From Sediminibacterium sp. (GTDB lineage: Bacteria > Bacteroidota > Bacteroidia > Chitinophagales > Chitinophagaceae): a DNA stretch of 33,502 bases. Where the stretch lies: assembly GCA_028687975.1 (NCBI GenBank), contig JAQTZD010000022.1, forward strand, positions 1 through 33,502. The letters are read 5' to 3'. The notes under the pieces were generated by a model. That model saw nothing but the letters and a program-made list of their open reading frames with translations, made no database searches and was not told the DNA's origin. The translations under genes were made by a program, and so were the position numbers. Position 1 is the stretch's first letter. Each line of letters begins with the position of its first letter. Shown one piece after another: positions 16,378 through 26,170 of this stretch.

Positions 16378-18582
16378 ATGGAAATCACCGTAAAAACCGC
16401 CCAGCAGCTCCGTCTTACAGAAGAAGAGTTTGAGCTGATCAAACAGAAATTACAGCGTACTCCCAACTTTACCGAGTTATGTGCTTTCAGTGGCATGTGG
16501 AGTGAACATTGCAGTTATAAAAATTCCATTAAGTGGTTAAAAACCCTTCCCCGCAACGGTGGCAGAATGCTGGTGGCAGCGGGAGAGGAAAATGCGGGCC
16601 TCATGGATATGGGGAACGGATTTGGTGTGGTCTTTAAAATTGAAAGCCACAACCACCCCAGCGCCATTGAACCATTTCAGGGTGCGGCTACCGGTGTAGG
16701 TGGTATACAGCGCGATATTTTTACCATGGGTGCAAGGCCCATCGCTTCGCTGAACAGCCTGCGGTTCGGTAACCTGAAAGATAAAAAAACACAACATTTA
16801 CTGTCTGGTGTAGTAAAGGGCATTGGCCATTATGGCAACTGCTTTGGCGTACCTACAGTGGGTGGTGAAGTATATTTCGAAGACTGTTATCATACCAATC
16901 CATTGGTGAATGCCATGAGTGTTGGTATCATGAAGGCTGATAAAATGGTCAGTGCTACTGCAAAAGGTACCGGGAACCCGGTGATATATGTAGGAAGCGC
17001 TACCGGTAAGGATGGCATCGGAGGAGCAAGTTTTGCCAGTGCCGACATCACACACGACAGTGTGCAGGAACTGCCGGCCGTACAGGTGGGCGATCCTTTC
17101 CAGGAAAAGAAATTACTGGAAGCCTGTCTGGAAGTGCTGGAAACCGGCGCTGTAGTGGGTATGCAGGATATGGGCGCTGCAGGCATCATTTGCAGTACCG
17201 CAGAAATGAGTGCGAAGGGCGAAGTGGGCATGCACATTGATCTGGAAAAAGTACCTACCCGTCAAAAGAATATGAAAGCCTGGGAACTGCTGTTGAGCGA
17301 GAGCCAGGAAAGGATGCTGATGGTGGTGGAGAAAGGAAGGGAGGCAGAAGTGGAAGCTGTGTTCGAAAAATGGGATTTAAGTGCCAGCACCATTGGTTAT
17401 GTAACAGACGATGGGTTGCTGAAATTCTATATGAATGGTGTGCTGGAAGCAGAACTGCCGGCATACGAACTGGTGCTGGGCGGCGGTGCTCCTCAGTACA
17501 CCAGGGAATACAAGGAACCTGCTTATTTTAACCAGATCAATGCATTCTCCATTGCGGATGTGGCAGATGTGGAAGAACTGCGTTCTGTTGCAGCAGCGTT
17601 GAATGCACTGCCCAATATCGCCAGCAAGCGCTGGGTGTACACACAGTACGACAGTATGGTGGGTGCAGCCAATGTAAGCACCAATGCACCGAGCGATGCC
17701 TCGGTTGTGCTCGCAAAAGGAACAGGTAAAGCCCTGGCCATGACCGTAGACTGTAACAGTAAATATGTGTTCGCCAATCCGTATATCGGTGGTATGATCG
17801 CCGTGGCAGAAGCAGCCCGCAACATTGTATGCAGCGGCGGTGAACCCATCGGCGTTACCAACTGCCTCAACTTTGGCAACCCTTACGATCCGGAAGTATA
17901 CTACCAGTTTGTACAGGCCGTAACCGGTATGGGAGATGCCTGTACAAAATTCAATACACCCGTAACCGGAGGAAACGTAAGTTTCTATAACCAGAATCCC
18001 GATGGTCCTGTATACCCAACCCCCACTATTGGAATGGTAGGTATACTGGATGATGTGAAGACCAAAATGACCCTCCATTTTAAAGATGCAGGCGATACCA
18101 TTTTGCTGATCGGGCAGCAACACAACGATATTGCATCGAGTGAATACCTGCACAAGCTGAAAGGCGTGCAATATTCACCCGCTCCTTATTTCAACCTCGA
18201 CGAAGAATATAATACACAACAACTGATTGCTTCTTTGATCCGCGATAAAAAGATCAAGAGTGCGCACGACCTGAGCGAAGGTGGGCTGGCTATTGCGCTG
18301 CTGGAGAGCGGCTATGCAGGCAACAAAGGCTTCGCGGTGAATCCTGCGGTAGACATCCGTAAAGATGCATACTGGTTTGGTGAAGCGCAGGGAAGGGTGA
18401 TTGTAACCGTAGGAGCAGAAATGCTGAACATGGTATTGGCCGATGTGGCAAAAGCAGGAATAGCCTGCACCGTGTTGGGTACCGTTACTGCTGGTAATAT
18501 AGACGTGCAGGAAGAAAACTGGGGCCATATCAGCGACTGGAAAAACAGTTATGATACGGCTATAGAAAACATGATACAATAA
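16378..18582 (+). CDS. purL: Phosphoribosylformylglycinamidine synthase subunit PurL (small type)
   Basis: Catalyses the fourth step of purine synthesis, turning FGAR into FGAM with ATP. At 734 residues it is the small form, which needs PurS and PurQ (glutaminase); neither gene is in the window. Motifs include GMWSEHCSYKNS (39-50), GMGNGFGVVFKIESHNHPS with the catalytic His region, GAATGVGGIQRDIFTMGA, the second-half ATP site near YDSMVGAANVSTNAPSDAS, GGNVSFYNQ, and HDLSEGGLAIALLESG near the C-terminus. No truncation is seen. hldD starts two bases after the stop and proC soon after that, so purL-hldD-proC form a likely operon. Confidence 0.97.
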   Translation: MEITVKTAQQLRLTEEEFELIKQKLQRTPNFTELCAFSGMWSEHCSYKNSIKWLKTLPRNGGRMLVAAGEENAGLMDMGNGFGVVFKIESHNHPSAIEPFQGAATGVGGIQRDIFTMGARPIASLNSLRFGNLKDKKTQHLLSGVVKGIGHYGNCFGVPTVGGEVYFEDCYHTNPLVNAMSVGIMKADKMVSATAKGTGNPVIYVGSATGKDGIGGASFASADITHDSVQELPAVQVGDPFQEKKLLEACLEVLETGAVVGMQDMGAAGIICSTAEMSAKGEVGMHIDLEKVPTRQKNMKAWELLLSESQERMLMVVEKGREAEVEAVFEKWDLSASTIGYVTDDGLLKFYMNGVLEAELPAYELVLGGGAPQYTREYKEPAYFNQINAFSIADVADVEELRSVAAALNALPNIASKRWVYTQYDSMVGAANVSTNAPSDASVVLAKGTGKALAMTVDCNSKYVFANPYIGGMIAVAEAARNIVCSGGEPIGVTNCLNFGNPYDPEVYYQFVQAVTGMGDACTKFNTPVTGGNVSFYNQNPDGPVYPTPTIGMVGILDDVKTKMTLHFKDAGDTILLIGQQHNDIASSEYLHKLKGVQYSPAPYFNLDEEYNTQQLIASLIRDKKIKSAHDLSEGGLAIALLESGYAGNKGFAVNPAVDIRKDAYWFGEAQGRVIVTVGAEMLNMVLADVAKAGIACTVLGTVTAGNIDVQEENWGHISDWKNSYDTAIENMIQ

Positions 18583-18584
18583 TT

Positions 18585-19589
18585 ATGGCTGATCAGAAAA
18601 TGATATTGGTAACCGGTGCTGCAGGATTTATTGGCAGTTGCATGGTTCAGTTTCTCAACGAGAAAGGTTTTACCCGTTTGATCCTGGTGGATGATTTTGG
18701 GGTGGAAGAAAAGCGGAAGAACTGGGAATCCAAGCAGTTTGAAGTAATTGTAGAAAGATACAATCTGCTGAACTGGCTCGAAGAAAACCGTCCGCAATTG
18801 TCTGCCGTGATACACCTGGGCGCCAGAACAGATACCACAGAGTTTGATTATTCCATTCACGAAGAACTGAATCTCAACTATACCAAGGATATCTGGAACT
18901 ATTGCACAGCGCATACTGTACCATTGATCTATGCATCCAGCGCTGCTACTTACGGAGCTGGAGAGCATGGGTATAAAGATGATCATGGTATCATTGATCA
19001 GTTACAACCACTGAACCCTTACGGCATCAGTAAAAATGAATTTGACAAATGGGCCATCCGTCAGGAACAACAGCCACCTTTCTGGGCTGGTCTGAAGTTC
19101 TTCAATGTGTACGGACCCAATGAAGCACATAAAGAAAGAATGGCCAGTGTAATCTGGCATTCCTTCAATCAGATCCGCAACAATGGCGTGGTGAAACTGT
19201 TCAAAAGCCATAAGGAAGGATTTAAAGACGGAGAGCAACTGCGTGATTTCATTTATGTGAAGGACGTAACGGAAGTGATCTTCTGGTTGTTCGATTCCAT
19301 GGTACAGCAGCAAAGCTGGAGCAAGGCCAACAATGGTATCTACAATTTGGGAACAGGGAAAGCGCGTTCTTTTACCGACCTGGTGAATGCTACATTCAAA
19401 GGACTGGACCTTGCACCTAAAATTGAGTTCATCGATATGCCACTGGATATCCGAGACAAGTACCAGTATTTTACAGAGGCAGATATGGGCAAACTGCAAC
19501 AGGCAGGATACAAAAAGAAATTCTATTCGCTGGAAGAAGGTGTGGATGATTATGTGCGGAATTACCTTGCAACCAGTCAACTTTACTAA
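18585..19589 (+). CDS. hldD: ADP-L-glycero-D-manno-heptose 6-epimerase
   Basis: Converts ADP-D-glycero-D-manno-heptose into the L-glycero form for lipopolysaccharide core heptose. The 334-residue product is a short-chain dehydrogenase fold with the NAD-binding GAAGFIGS (11-18), the catalytic Tyr146-x3-Lys150 (YGISK), and the HldD-specific stretches SSAATYGAG, FFNVYGPNEAHKERMASV, EQLRDFIYVKDV, YNLGTGKARSF and QYFTEADMGKLQQAGY. A sister family of sugar epimerases is possible but the HldD blocks fit best. It sits two bases after purL and eight before proC. No other heptose gene (hldE, gmhA, gmhB) is in the window. Confidence 0.92.
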   Translation: MADQKMILVTGAAGFIGSCMVQFLNEKGFTRLILVDDFGVEEKRKNWESKQFEVIVERYNLLNWLEENRPQLSAVIHLGARTDTTEFDYSIHEELNLNYTKDIWNYCTAHTVPLIYASSAATYGAGEHGYKDDHGIIDQLQPLNPYGISKNEFDKWAIRQEQQPPFWAGLKFFNVYGPNEAHKERMASVIWHSFNQIRNNGVVKLFKSHKEGFKDGEQLRDFIYVKDVTEVIFWLFDSMVQQQSWSKANNGIYNLGTGKARSFTDLVNATFKGLDLAPKIEFIDMPLDIRDKYQYFTEADMGKLQQAGYKKKFYSLEEGVDDYVRNYLATSQLY

Positions 19590-19597
19590 GCAGCATT

Positions 19598-20398
19598 ATG
19601 GCAAATACAATCGCAATTATCGGAGGAGGAAATTTGGGTACGGCAATGGCAGAAGGACTGGTGAACAGTGGATTCTGTAAACCAGCAGACCTTATTGTTA
19701 CCAAACGCAACATCGCCACTCTGGCGGCGCTGGAAGCAAAGGGCGTTCGGGTAGGTTCCAATAACCCCGAAGCGGTTGCACAGGCAAGCTGGGTCATCCT
19801 GGCCATCAAACCTTTTCAGATCAAAGAAGTGCTGGCAGAAATTCAACCCGTTCTGAACAAGGATAAACAGGTATTGGTAAGTGTGGTAACCGGCGTGTGG
19901 ATTGATGAAATCCAGGAAATTACCGGAAAGGATTTTCCCGTGTTCAGGGCTATGCCCAATACGGCCATTGCCATTCAGGAAAGCATGACCTGCATCAACG
20001 GTAAAGCGGTTACCGAAGAGCAGACCCGTTTTGTTTCGGAGCTCTTTAACCAGTTGGGTAAAACCGTTGTGATCGAAGAAAAACTGATGGATGCTGCTAC
20101 TGTGTTGGGTGCCTGTGGTACGGCTTATGCCATGCGATACATCCGGGCTAATATACAAGGTGGCATCGAAATCGGATTCAGTGCAGCCACTGCTTCACTG
20201 ATTGCCGCACAAACCGTGAAGGGTGCCGCAGAATTGCTGCTGAAAAAAAATACACATCCCGAACAGGAAATTGATAAAGTGACCACACCCAAGGGTTGCA
20301 CCATTGCCGGATTGAACGAGATGGAACACCAGGGATTCAGTTCCTCCCTCATCAAGGGAATCGTTACCAGCTACAAAAAGATCGTAAACGATATGTAA
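19598..20398 (+). CDS. proC: Pyrroline-5-carboxylate reductase
   Basis: Last step of proline synthesis: reduces pyrroline-5-carboxylate with NAD(P)H. The 266-residue length is normal. The N-terminal Rossmann fold has IIGGGNLGTAMAEGL (7-21), then VILAIKPFQIKEVL and VFRAMPNTAIAI. The C-terminal signature reads TPKGCTIAGLNEMEHQGF in place of the more usual TPGGTTIAGL form. The substrate region reads LGACGTAY, where many ProCs have SGSGPAY; similar wording occurs in other Bacteroidota as far as I recall, so I treat it as lineage variation. It is the last gene of the purL-hldD run and its stop codon directly abuts the stop of the opposing gene. Confidence 0.95.
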   Translation: MANTIAIIGGGNLGTAMAEGLVNSGFCKPADLIVTKRNIATLAALEAKGVRVGSNNPEAVAQASWVILAIKPFQIKEVLAEIQPVLNKDKQVLVSVVTGVWIDEIQEITGKDFPVFRAMPNTAIAIQESMTCINGKAVTEEQTRFVSELFNQLGKTVVIEEKLMDAATVLGACGTAYAMRYIRANIQGGIEIGFSAATASLIAAQTVKGAAELLLKKNTHPEQEIDKVTTPKGCTIAGLNEMEHQGFSSSLIKGIVTSYKKIVNDM

Positions 20399-21637
20399 TT
20401 AATACAGGGTTCCTGTTTCCATGTCCAGCTGATAGGTAAGCGGGGTGATTCTGGCATATTCCTTAATGATTTCATAGGCAGATTTCCCTATTTGTATATC
20501 TGCCAGTGTACCAGCTTTGATCCGGTCTTCGCGGATATTGTTCAGGTTGAAGAAAACATAGCTGTAGCCAGCCCGCAACAAACGGATGTAAAATCCATTG
20601 CCTGTATTAAAGTACAAAGAAGTACCATCGTAATACCCCCATGCTTTGTTGCAGGATTGCGGAATGCTGTTCTTAATGGCGGTAAACTCACAGGCATATA
20701 TTGCAGACTTACCGGCGTTGTCGTATTTGCGGATCACTTCAACGCTGTCGCTGAAAGGCCTTCCCTTCAGAAAATCATCATAAGAAAGATAGAGACCGCG
20801 CGGGGCAGTGGCCGTAGCTGCAATGGCTTGTTTGTGCGCATTGTAATATTCATTGAAATCGGCAGGGGCAATTCTGTTGTCGGTTGTTTCTTTTTGGGTG
20901 TACTGGTTGTTGAATGCGCTGTGTTGCAAAACAGTCAATAAAGAATCCAGCAACTGGTTATAGGCATTTCCTTTATTGTAAGGAGCAGATACCGATCCTG
21001 TAATGTTCCGCTGCGGATAATAATCACCATTCACAGAACTGAAGAGGTCGAAACTGTATTCGAGTGTAGTGATCAGGGCTGCATCGCCGGATTGGTAGGG
21101 CACAACTGCATTGTGCGTGAACCAGCATTTTTTCAAAACCAGTACCAGCCGTCTGTTGCTGCTGCTGTCGGTGGCAACATGCGTATTCAGAAAATTTTCA
21201 GAAAGCCATTTAAAAGGAGAGGGCTGTATCTGAACACCTACCGCCTGAATGCCTTTTCTTTTCAGCGAGATATTCAGCGGCAGATAACCAACCTTGGTGG
21301 GGTCGGCCCTCAGGTCGATCAGTTTAATATGACTTACTTCCGACAGGGCAATATGATCCGTAAAATGCGTTGCGGGGGTAAAAGCAGAAAGCTGAAATCC
21401 TGCACCATAAGCCAGCCCGGAACTTCCGGTTTGATTGAACGATTGCGGATTGCTTCCTTTGGCAGGGGCGGAGCCGACCGGCTGTTTTCCCATGGAAAGG
21501 GAAGGATCACCCACTTCTCTTGCATTGATGAGTGCACCGTTGCCGGTAGCAGGATTGTTCACCGGCCTTACTGTTTGTGCCGATGTGTACAATGCAAAAA
21601 AACATACCAAACATGTTGAAATCGCTTGCTTCCTCAT
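20399..21637 (-). CDS. Secreted protein of unknown function
   Basis: I do not recognise the family. The 412-residue product has a signal peptide (MRKQAISTCLVCFFALYTSAQ). A low-complexity Gly/Ser/Asn/Pro stretch follows (about 22-75). The body of mixed alpha/beta character shows LSEVSHIKLIDLRADPTKVG, VLVLKKCWFTHNAV and PRGLYLSYDDFLKGRPFSDS, and a C-terminal part with WGYYDGTSLYFNTGNGFYIRLL. The last block looks like a strand-rich domain. No sorting domain and no catalytic motif are seen. The gene follows the hydrolase gene (81 bases) on the same strand and may share its transcript. It ends base-to-base against proC with no hairpin between. Confidence 0.8.
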   Translation of the reverse strand: MRKQAISTCLVCFFALYTSAQTVRPVNNPATGNGALINAREVGDPSLSMGKQPVGSAPAKGSNPQSFNQTGSSGLAYGAGFQLSAFTPATHFTDHIALSEVSHIKLIDLRADPTKVGYLPLNISLKRKGIQAVGVQIQPSPFKWLSENFLNTHVATDSSSNRRLVLVLKKCWFTHNAVVPYQSGDAALITTLEYSFDLFSSVNGDYYPQRNITGSVSAPYNKGNAYNQLLDSLLTVLQHSAFNNQYTQKETTDNRIAPADFNEYYNAHKQAIAATATAPRGLYLSYDDFLKGRPFSDSVEVIRKYDNAGKSAIYACEFTAIKNSIPQSCNKAWGYYDGTSLYFNTGNGFYIRLLRAGYSYVFFNLNNIREDRIKAGTLADIQIGKSAYEIIKEYARITPLTYQLDMETGTLY

Positions 21638-21718
21638 GGTATTATTTTTTATAATGATACAATTATTCAGTCGCTTTTCAAAATGTCTGGTATGTTTCCA
21701 GTTATGCGGTGCAGATTT

Positions 21719-22597
21719 TTATAAACGGGCTTTCAGGAAAGCCAGTGTTTTTTCGTGCGCGTCTGCGGTTGCTTCTTTGTTAAAACTCGGATTGCTTGGA
21801 TTGGCAAAACCATGACCGGCTTCGTATTTATGGGTCACCAGTTTTTTGCCTGTAGCAGCCATATCTGCTTCGAACTGTGTTACCACAGCAGGGGCGGGGC
21901 TTCTGTCGAGGTTGCCAAAGAAACCAATCACTTCGCAGTTGAGGGTTTTCAATTTTTCGAGGTTGTTCTCGGGTCTGCCGTAATACAGCACAGCACCGGC
22001 AGCCTGTGGTCCTGCCAGCAAACTGGCCTGTAAACTCCACATACCGCCAAAGCACCAGCCAATGGTGAAGATTTTAGCTTTTGAACCGGCATAGCCGATG
22101 GCGCCTTTCACAATGCTTTCGAGCCGGGCTGTATTGGTTCCTCTCATTAGTTTCATGGCACTGTCTGCTGTAGCGGCCACTTTACCGTCGTACATATCAA
22201 TGGCCAGAACGTTTACATTGCCCAGTTCGGCAGCCAGGGTTTCTGCTTCTCTTTTAATATGATCGTTCAATCCCCACCATTCCTGTATCACCAGTATCCA
22301 GTTGTTGGTTTTCTTTTTGCTTTTGATCAGGTAACCGGAGGCGGTTGTTCCTTCGGGTGAAGGAAACTCAATGGTGCTTCCGGTTGCATTTTCCAGGCGG
22401 TAAGCCAACGGATTTTCGTGCATGGCAGCAAAACGCATGGTACCGGCTTCTGCTTTAAACTGCTCCCGAACATCTCCGGTAAAGCAGGATTCATAGCAAC
22501 CGGGCGTGCCCAGTGCCGGGGCCGGAACCTTGTAAGTGTAGCCCAGGAATGCAGCAGTGCAAAAGGCTGATAAAGTGAGGAATAAGAGTTTTTTCAT
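21719..22597 (-). CDS. Exported dienelactone hydrolase family protein
   Basis: The 292-residue alpha/beta hydrolase has an N-terminal signal or anchor (about 4-19), then a short exported leader with two cysteines (C34, C38). The catalytic set of dienelactone hydrolases is visible: Glu106 in IQEWWGLND, nucleophile Cys182 in GWCFGG, Asp231 in GNLDRSPA and His262 in AGHGFANP. Known family members open dienelactones in aromatic breakdown, but many exported Bacteroidota homologues have unknown substrates. No aromatic degradation gene is nearby, so I give only the family. It is divergent from pyrG and shares a 194-base intergenic region with it. Confidence 0.92.
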   Translation of the reverse strand: MKKLLFLTLSAFCTAAFLGYTYKVPAPALGTPGCYESCFTGDVREQFKAEAGTMRFAAMHENPLAYRLENATGSTIEFPSPEGTTASGYLIKSKKKTNNWILVIQEWWGLNDHIKREAETLAAELGNVNVLAIDMYDGKVAATADSAMKLMRGTNTARLESIVKGAIGYAGSKAKIFTIGWCFGGMWSLQASLLAGPQAAGAVLYYGRPENNLEKLKTLNCEVIGFFGNLDRSPAPAVVTQFEADMAATGKKLVTHKYEAGHGFANPSNPSFNKEATADAHEKTLAFLKARL

Positions 22598-22669
22598 ATT
22601 GCTTCTTTTAAGATGTACACGTTAAATTAACACTTTGTACCAGTTTTGGTTGAAATGCTCCGGGTATAT

Positions 22670-22699
22670 TTTGCGGATCGTTTTTTTACTGTACCTTTG
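22670..22699 (+). promoter_or_regulatory. Bacteroidota-type promoter of pyrG
   Basis: TTTG (22670-22673), an 18-base spacer, then TACCTTTG (22692-22699), an exact TAnnTTTG. It is about 93 bases before the pyrG ATG. The leader also holds a small hairpin, CTTCC-GAGA-GGAAG (22761-22774), with a GNRA loop. Confidence 0.65.
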
Positions 22700-22758
22700 T
22701 ACGACCTCAGAACTATTTCAGTTCACATTTTCAAGGTCTGTTTATTGCTCTTTTTTGA

Positions 22759-24441
<1,683 letters not shown>

Positions 24442-24461
24442 GAACAGCTTATTTTATTTGT

Positions 24462-24492
24462 AAAAGGCTTCTCTTCGGAGAGGCCTTTTTTT
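24462..24492 (+). terminator. Intrinsic terminator after pyrG
   Basis: A 12-bp stem (24462-24473 with 24478-24489, one G-T pair) capped by a TTCG tetraloop continues into a T run up to 24492. It ends 20 bases after the pyrG stop begins its trailer. Confidence 0.92.
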
Positions 24493-24614
24493 GTGAAGAT
24501 TCAGCCTGCTCTTTCTAAAATTCTTTTTTCGATCTAAATAGGATTTTTGGGGCAGGTGTTTATTTGTGTTTTTTTGTAGTGCTATAACTACAACGCAATA
24601 GGTGAACTAACTTT

Positions 24615-24644
24615 TTTGTAAAAAGATTTATAGCCATACTTTCG
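24615..24644 (+). promoter_or_regulatory. Promoter of the coiled-coil/RHS/Ig surface cassette
   Basis: TTTG (24615-24618), an 18-base spacer and TACTTTCG (24637-24644), one base off TAnnTTTG, with the same spacing as the pyrG promoter. It lies 51 bases before the ATG at 24696. A hairpin TGTAGT-GCTATA-ACTACA (24575-24592) lies just upstream and might be an operator. Confidence 0.55.
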
Positions 24645-24695
24645 AATCCCCTCTACAAAACTCTATTTTCAGATTTCAAAACCAACTGCTACCGT

Positions 24696-26144
24696 ATGAG
24701 TATCAAGTATACTTTGTCGGCTTTGTTTTTATTGAGCGCGTTAAACTGCGGAGCCTTCTATGGAGGGAGAGACTCAGTTTCTTTAAAGCAATCCTTGTTT
24801 AATGCAGTTGATCAACTCTCTCTAACCAAACTGGAGCATAAATTTTCTAAAACACAGGAACAGGTAACGCATGTAATGCTCAAATCGCTAAAGAAGTTTA
24901 GGAGAAGCGAAGAACAGCTGCTGAAAAAGCTGAAAGCGAAAGACAGCATTGCTGCTAATCGGAAGTTAAGCAACCTTGCAGAAAAATATACCCGGATTTC
25001 CGGACAAATACGGTCTCCTGAAAACTACTTGTCGAACAACGTAAGCAGTGGTTATATCGCTCGATTGGATAGCCTTAGATCGTTGCTCGATTTCAGGCAA
25101 GCTGGCCTTCCCGAAAGTGAATCTGTTGGACGGCTGCAGGCTATTGAAGATGTAAAGAAGCAGATGAACCTTTTACAGGTACAAATGAATGCCGCCAATA
25201 CAGTAAAAAAATTTGTAGCTGAGCAACAGGCACTTTGGAAGGAAGAATTGAGCAGATTTGGTTTAGCAAAAGAGATGATGCGTTTTAAAAAACAGGTCTA
25301 TTATTATCAACAGGAGATTAATGAATATAAACAGTTGTTGAGTAATCCTGATAAACTTGCTCAAAAAGCATTAAGTATTGCATCTACACTTCCTGCGTAC
25401 AAGGCATTTATGGCAGAAAATAGCCAGCTCGCACAACTCTTCAGAATCCCTGGGTCCAGCCCTGCCGCCGGAGCTGGTGTTCCGGGATTGCAAACACAAA
25501 GTCAGGTACAGCAACAATTGCAACAACAGCTTTCCGGAGCAGGGATTAACTCATTTCAGCAACTACAGGAACAGGCTGGTGGGATGTTGAATGATATGAA
25601 AGACAAACTCAATGCATGGGGAGACGGAGATGGGGAATTGCCTATGCCTGATTTCAAACCTAATCAGCAAAAGACTAAAAGACTGCTCAAGCGAATTGAA
25701 TTTGATATAAATCTACAATCACAACGAAGCAGTAATATCCTGCCAAGTACCACAGATATTGGACTGCAGGCAGGGTATAAACTGAACGACAAAAGTGTGA
25801 TAGGTATTGGTTTGGCATATAAACTGGGGTGGGGTAAAGATTTATCCAATATAAAGATCACTCATGAAGGATTGGGTCTTAGAAGTTTTGCAGATGTTAA
25901 ACTGAAAAAGAGTATATGGATAACAGCAGCTTTCGAATACAATTATCAGCAATCCTTCATAAGTGTTGAACAATTAAAAGAACTAACAGCCTGGCAAAAA
26001 AGTGCCATGCTCGGAATCAGTAAAAAATATAGGATAGGAAATGCCGGTCGCCAGGGAAAGTTGCAGCTGTTGTGGGACTTTTTAAGCTATAGCCAGGTTC
26101 CGCGAACTCCGGCAATAAAATTCAGGCTTGGGTATCAATTATAA
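24696..26144 (+). CDS. Exported coiled-coil protein with outer-membrane-like C-terminus
   Basis: The 482-residue product has a signal peptide (MSIKYTLSALFLLSALNCGA). Residues about 30-235 are helical and charged with heptad-like spacing (FSKTQEQVTHVMLKSLKKF, EEQLLKKLKAKDSIAANRKL, VYYYQQEINEYKQLLS), a probable coiled coil. A Gly/Ala/Pro linker (about 250-262) and a Gln-rich patch (QSQVQQQLQQQLSG) follow. The last 150 residues alternate hydrophobic and polar positions (DIGLQAGYKLNDKSVIGIGLAYKL cut short here) and end in FRLGYQL, an aromatic C-terminus like outer-membrane beta-strands. I know no function. It starts an apparent operon with the RHS protein (26 bases), suggesting an anchor or partner for it. 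Confidence 0.82.
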   Translation: MSIKYTLSALFLLSALNCGAFYGGRDSVSLKQSLFNAVDQLSLTKLEHKFSKTQEQVTHVMLKSLKKFRRSEEQLLKKLKAKDSIAANRKLSNLAEKYTRISGQIRSPENYLSNNVSSGYIARLDSLRSLLDFRQAGLPESESVGRLQAIEDVKKQMNLLQVQMNAANTVKKFVAEQQALWKEELSRFGLAKEMMRFKKQVYYYQQEINEYKQLLSNPDKLAQKALSIASTLPAYKAFMAENSQLAQLFRIPGSSPAAGAGVPGLQTQSQVQQQLQQQLSGAGINSFQQLQEQAGGMLNDMKDKLNAWGDGDGELPMPDFKPNQQKTKRLLKRIEFDINLQSQRSSNILPSTTDIGLQAGYKLNDKSVIGIGLAYKLGWGKDLSNIKITHEGLGLRSFADVKLKKSIWITAAFEYNYQQSFISVEQLKELTAWQKSAMLGISKKYRIGNAGRQGKLQLLWDFLSYSQVPRTPAIKFRLGYQL

Positions 26145-26170
26145 AATTCAGATAGAAATAAAATTGCTGT

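Noticed and set aside
17377..18171. Long open frame on the minus strand inside purL (264 codons)
   Set aside because: Shadow of purL; His/Cys-rich composition is what antisense reading of this gene gives.
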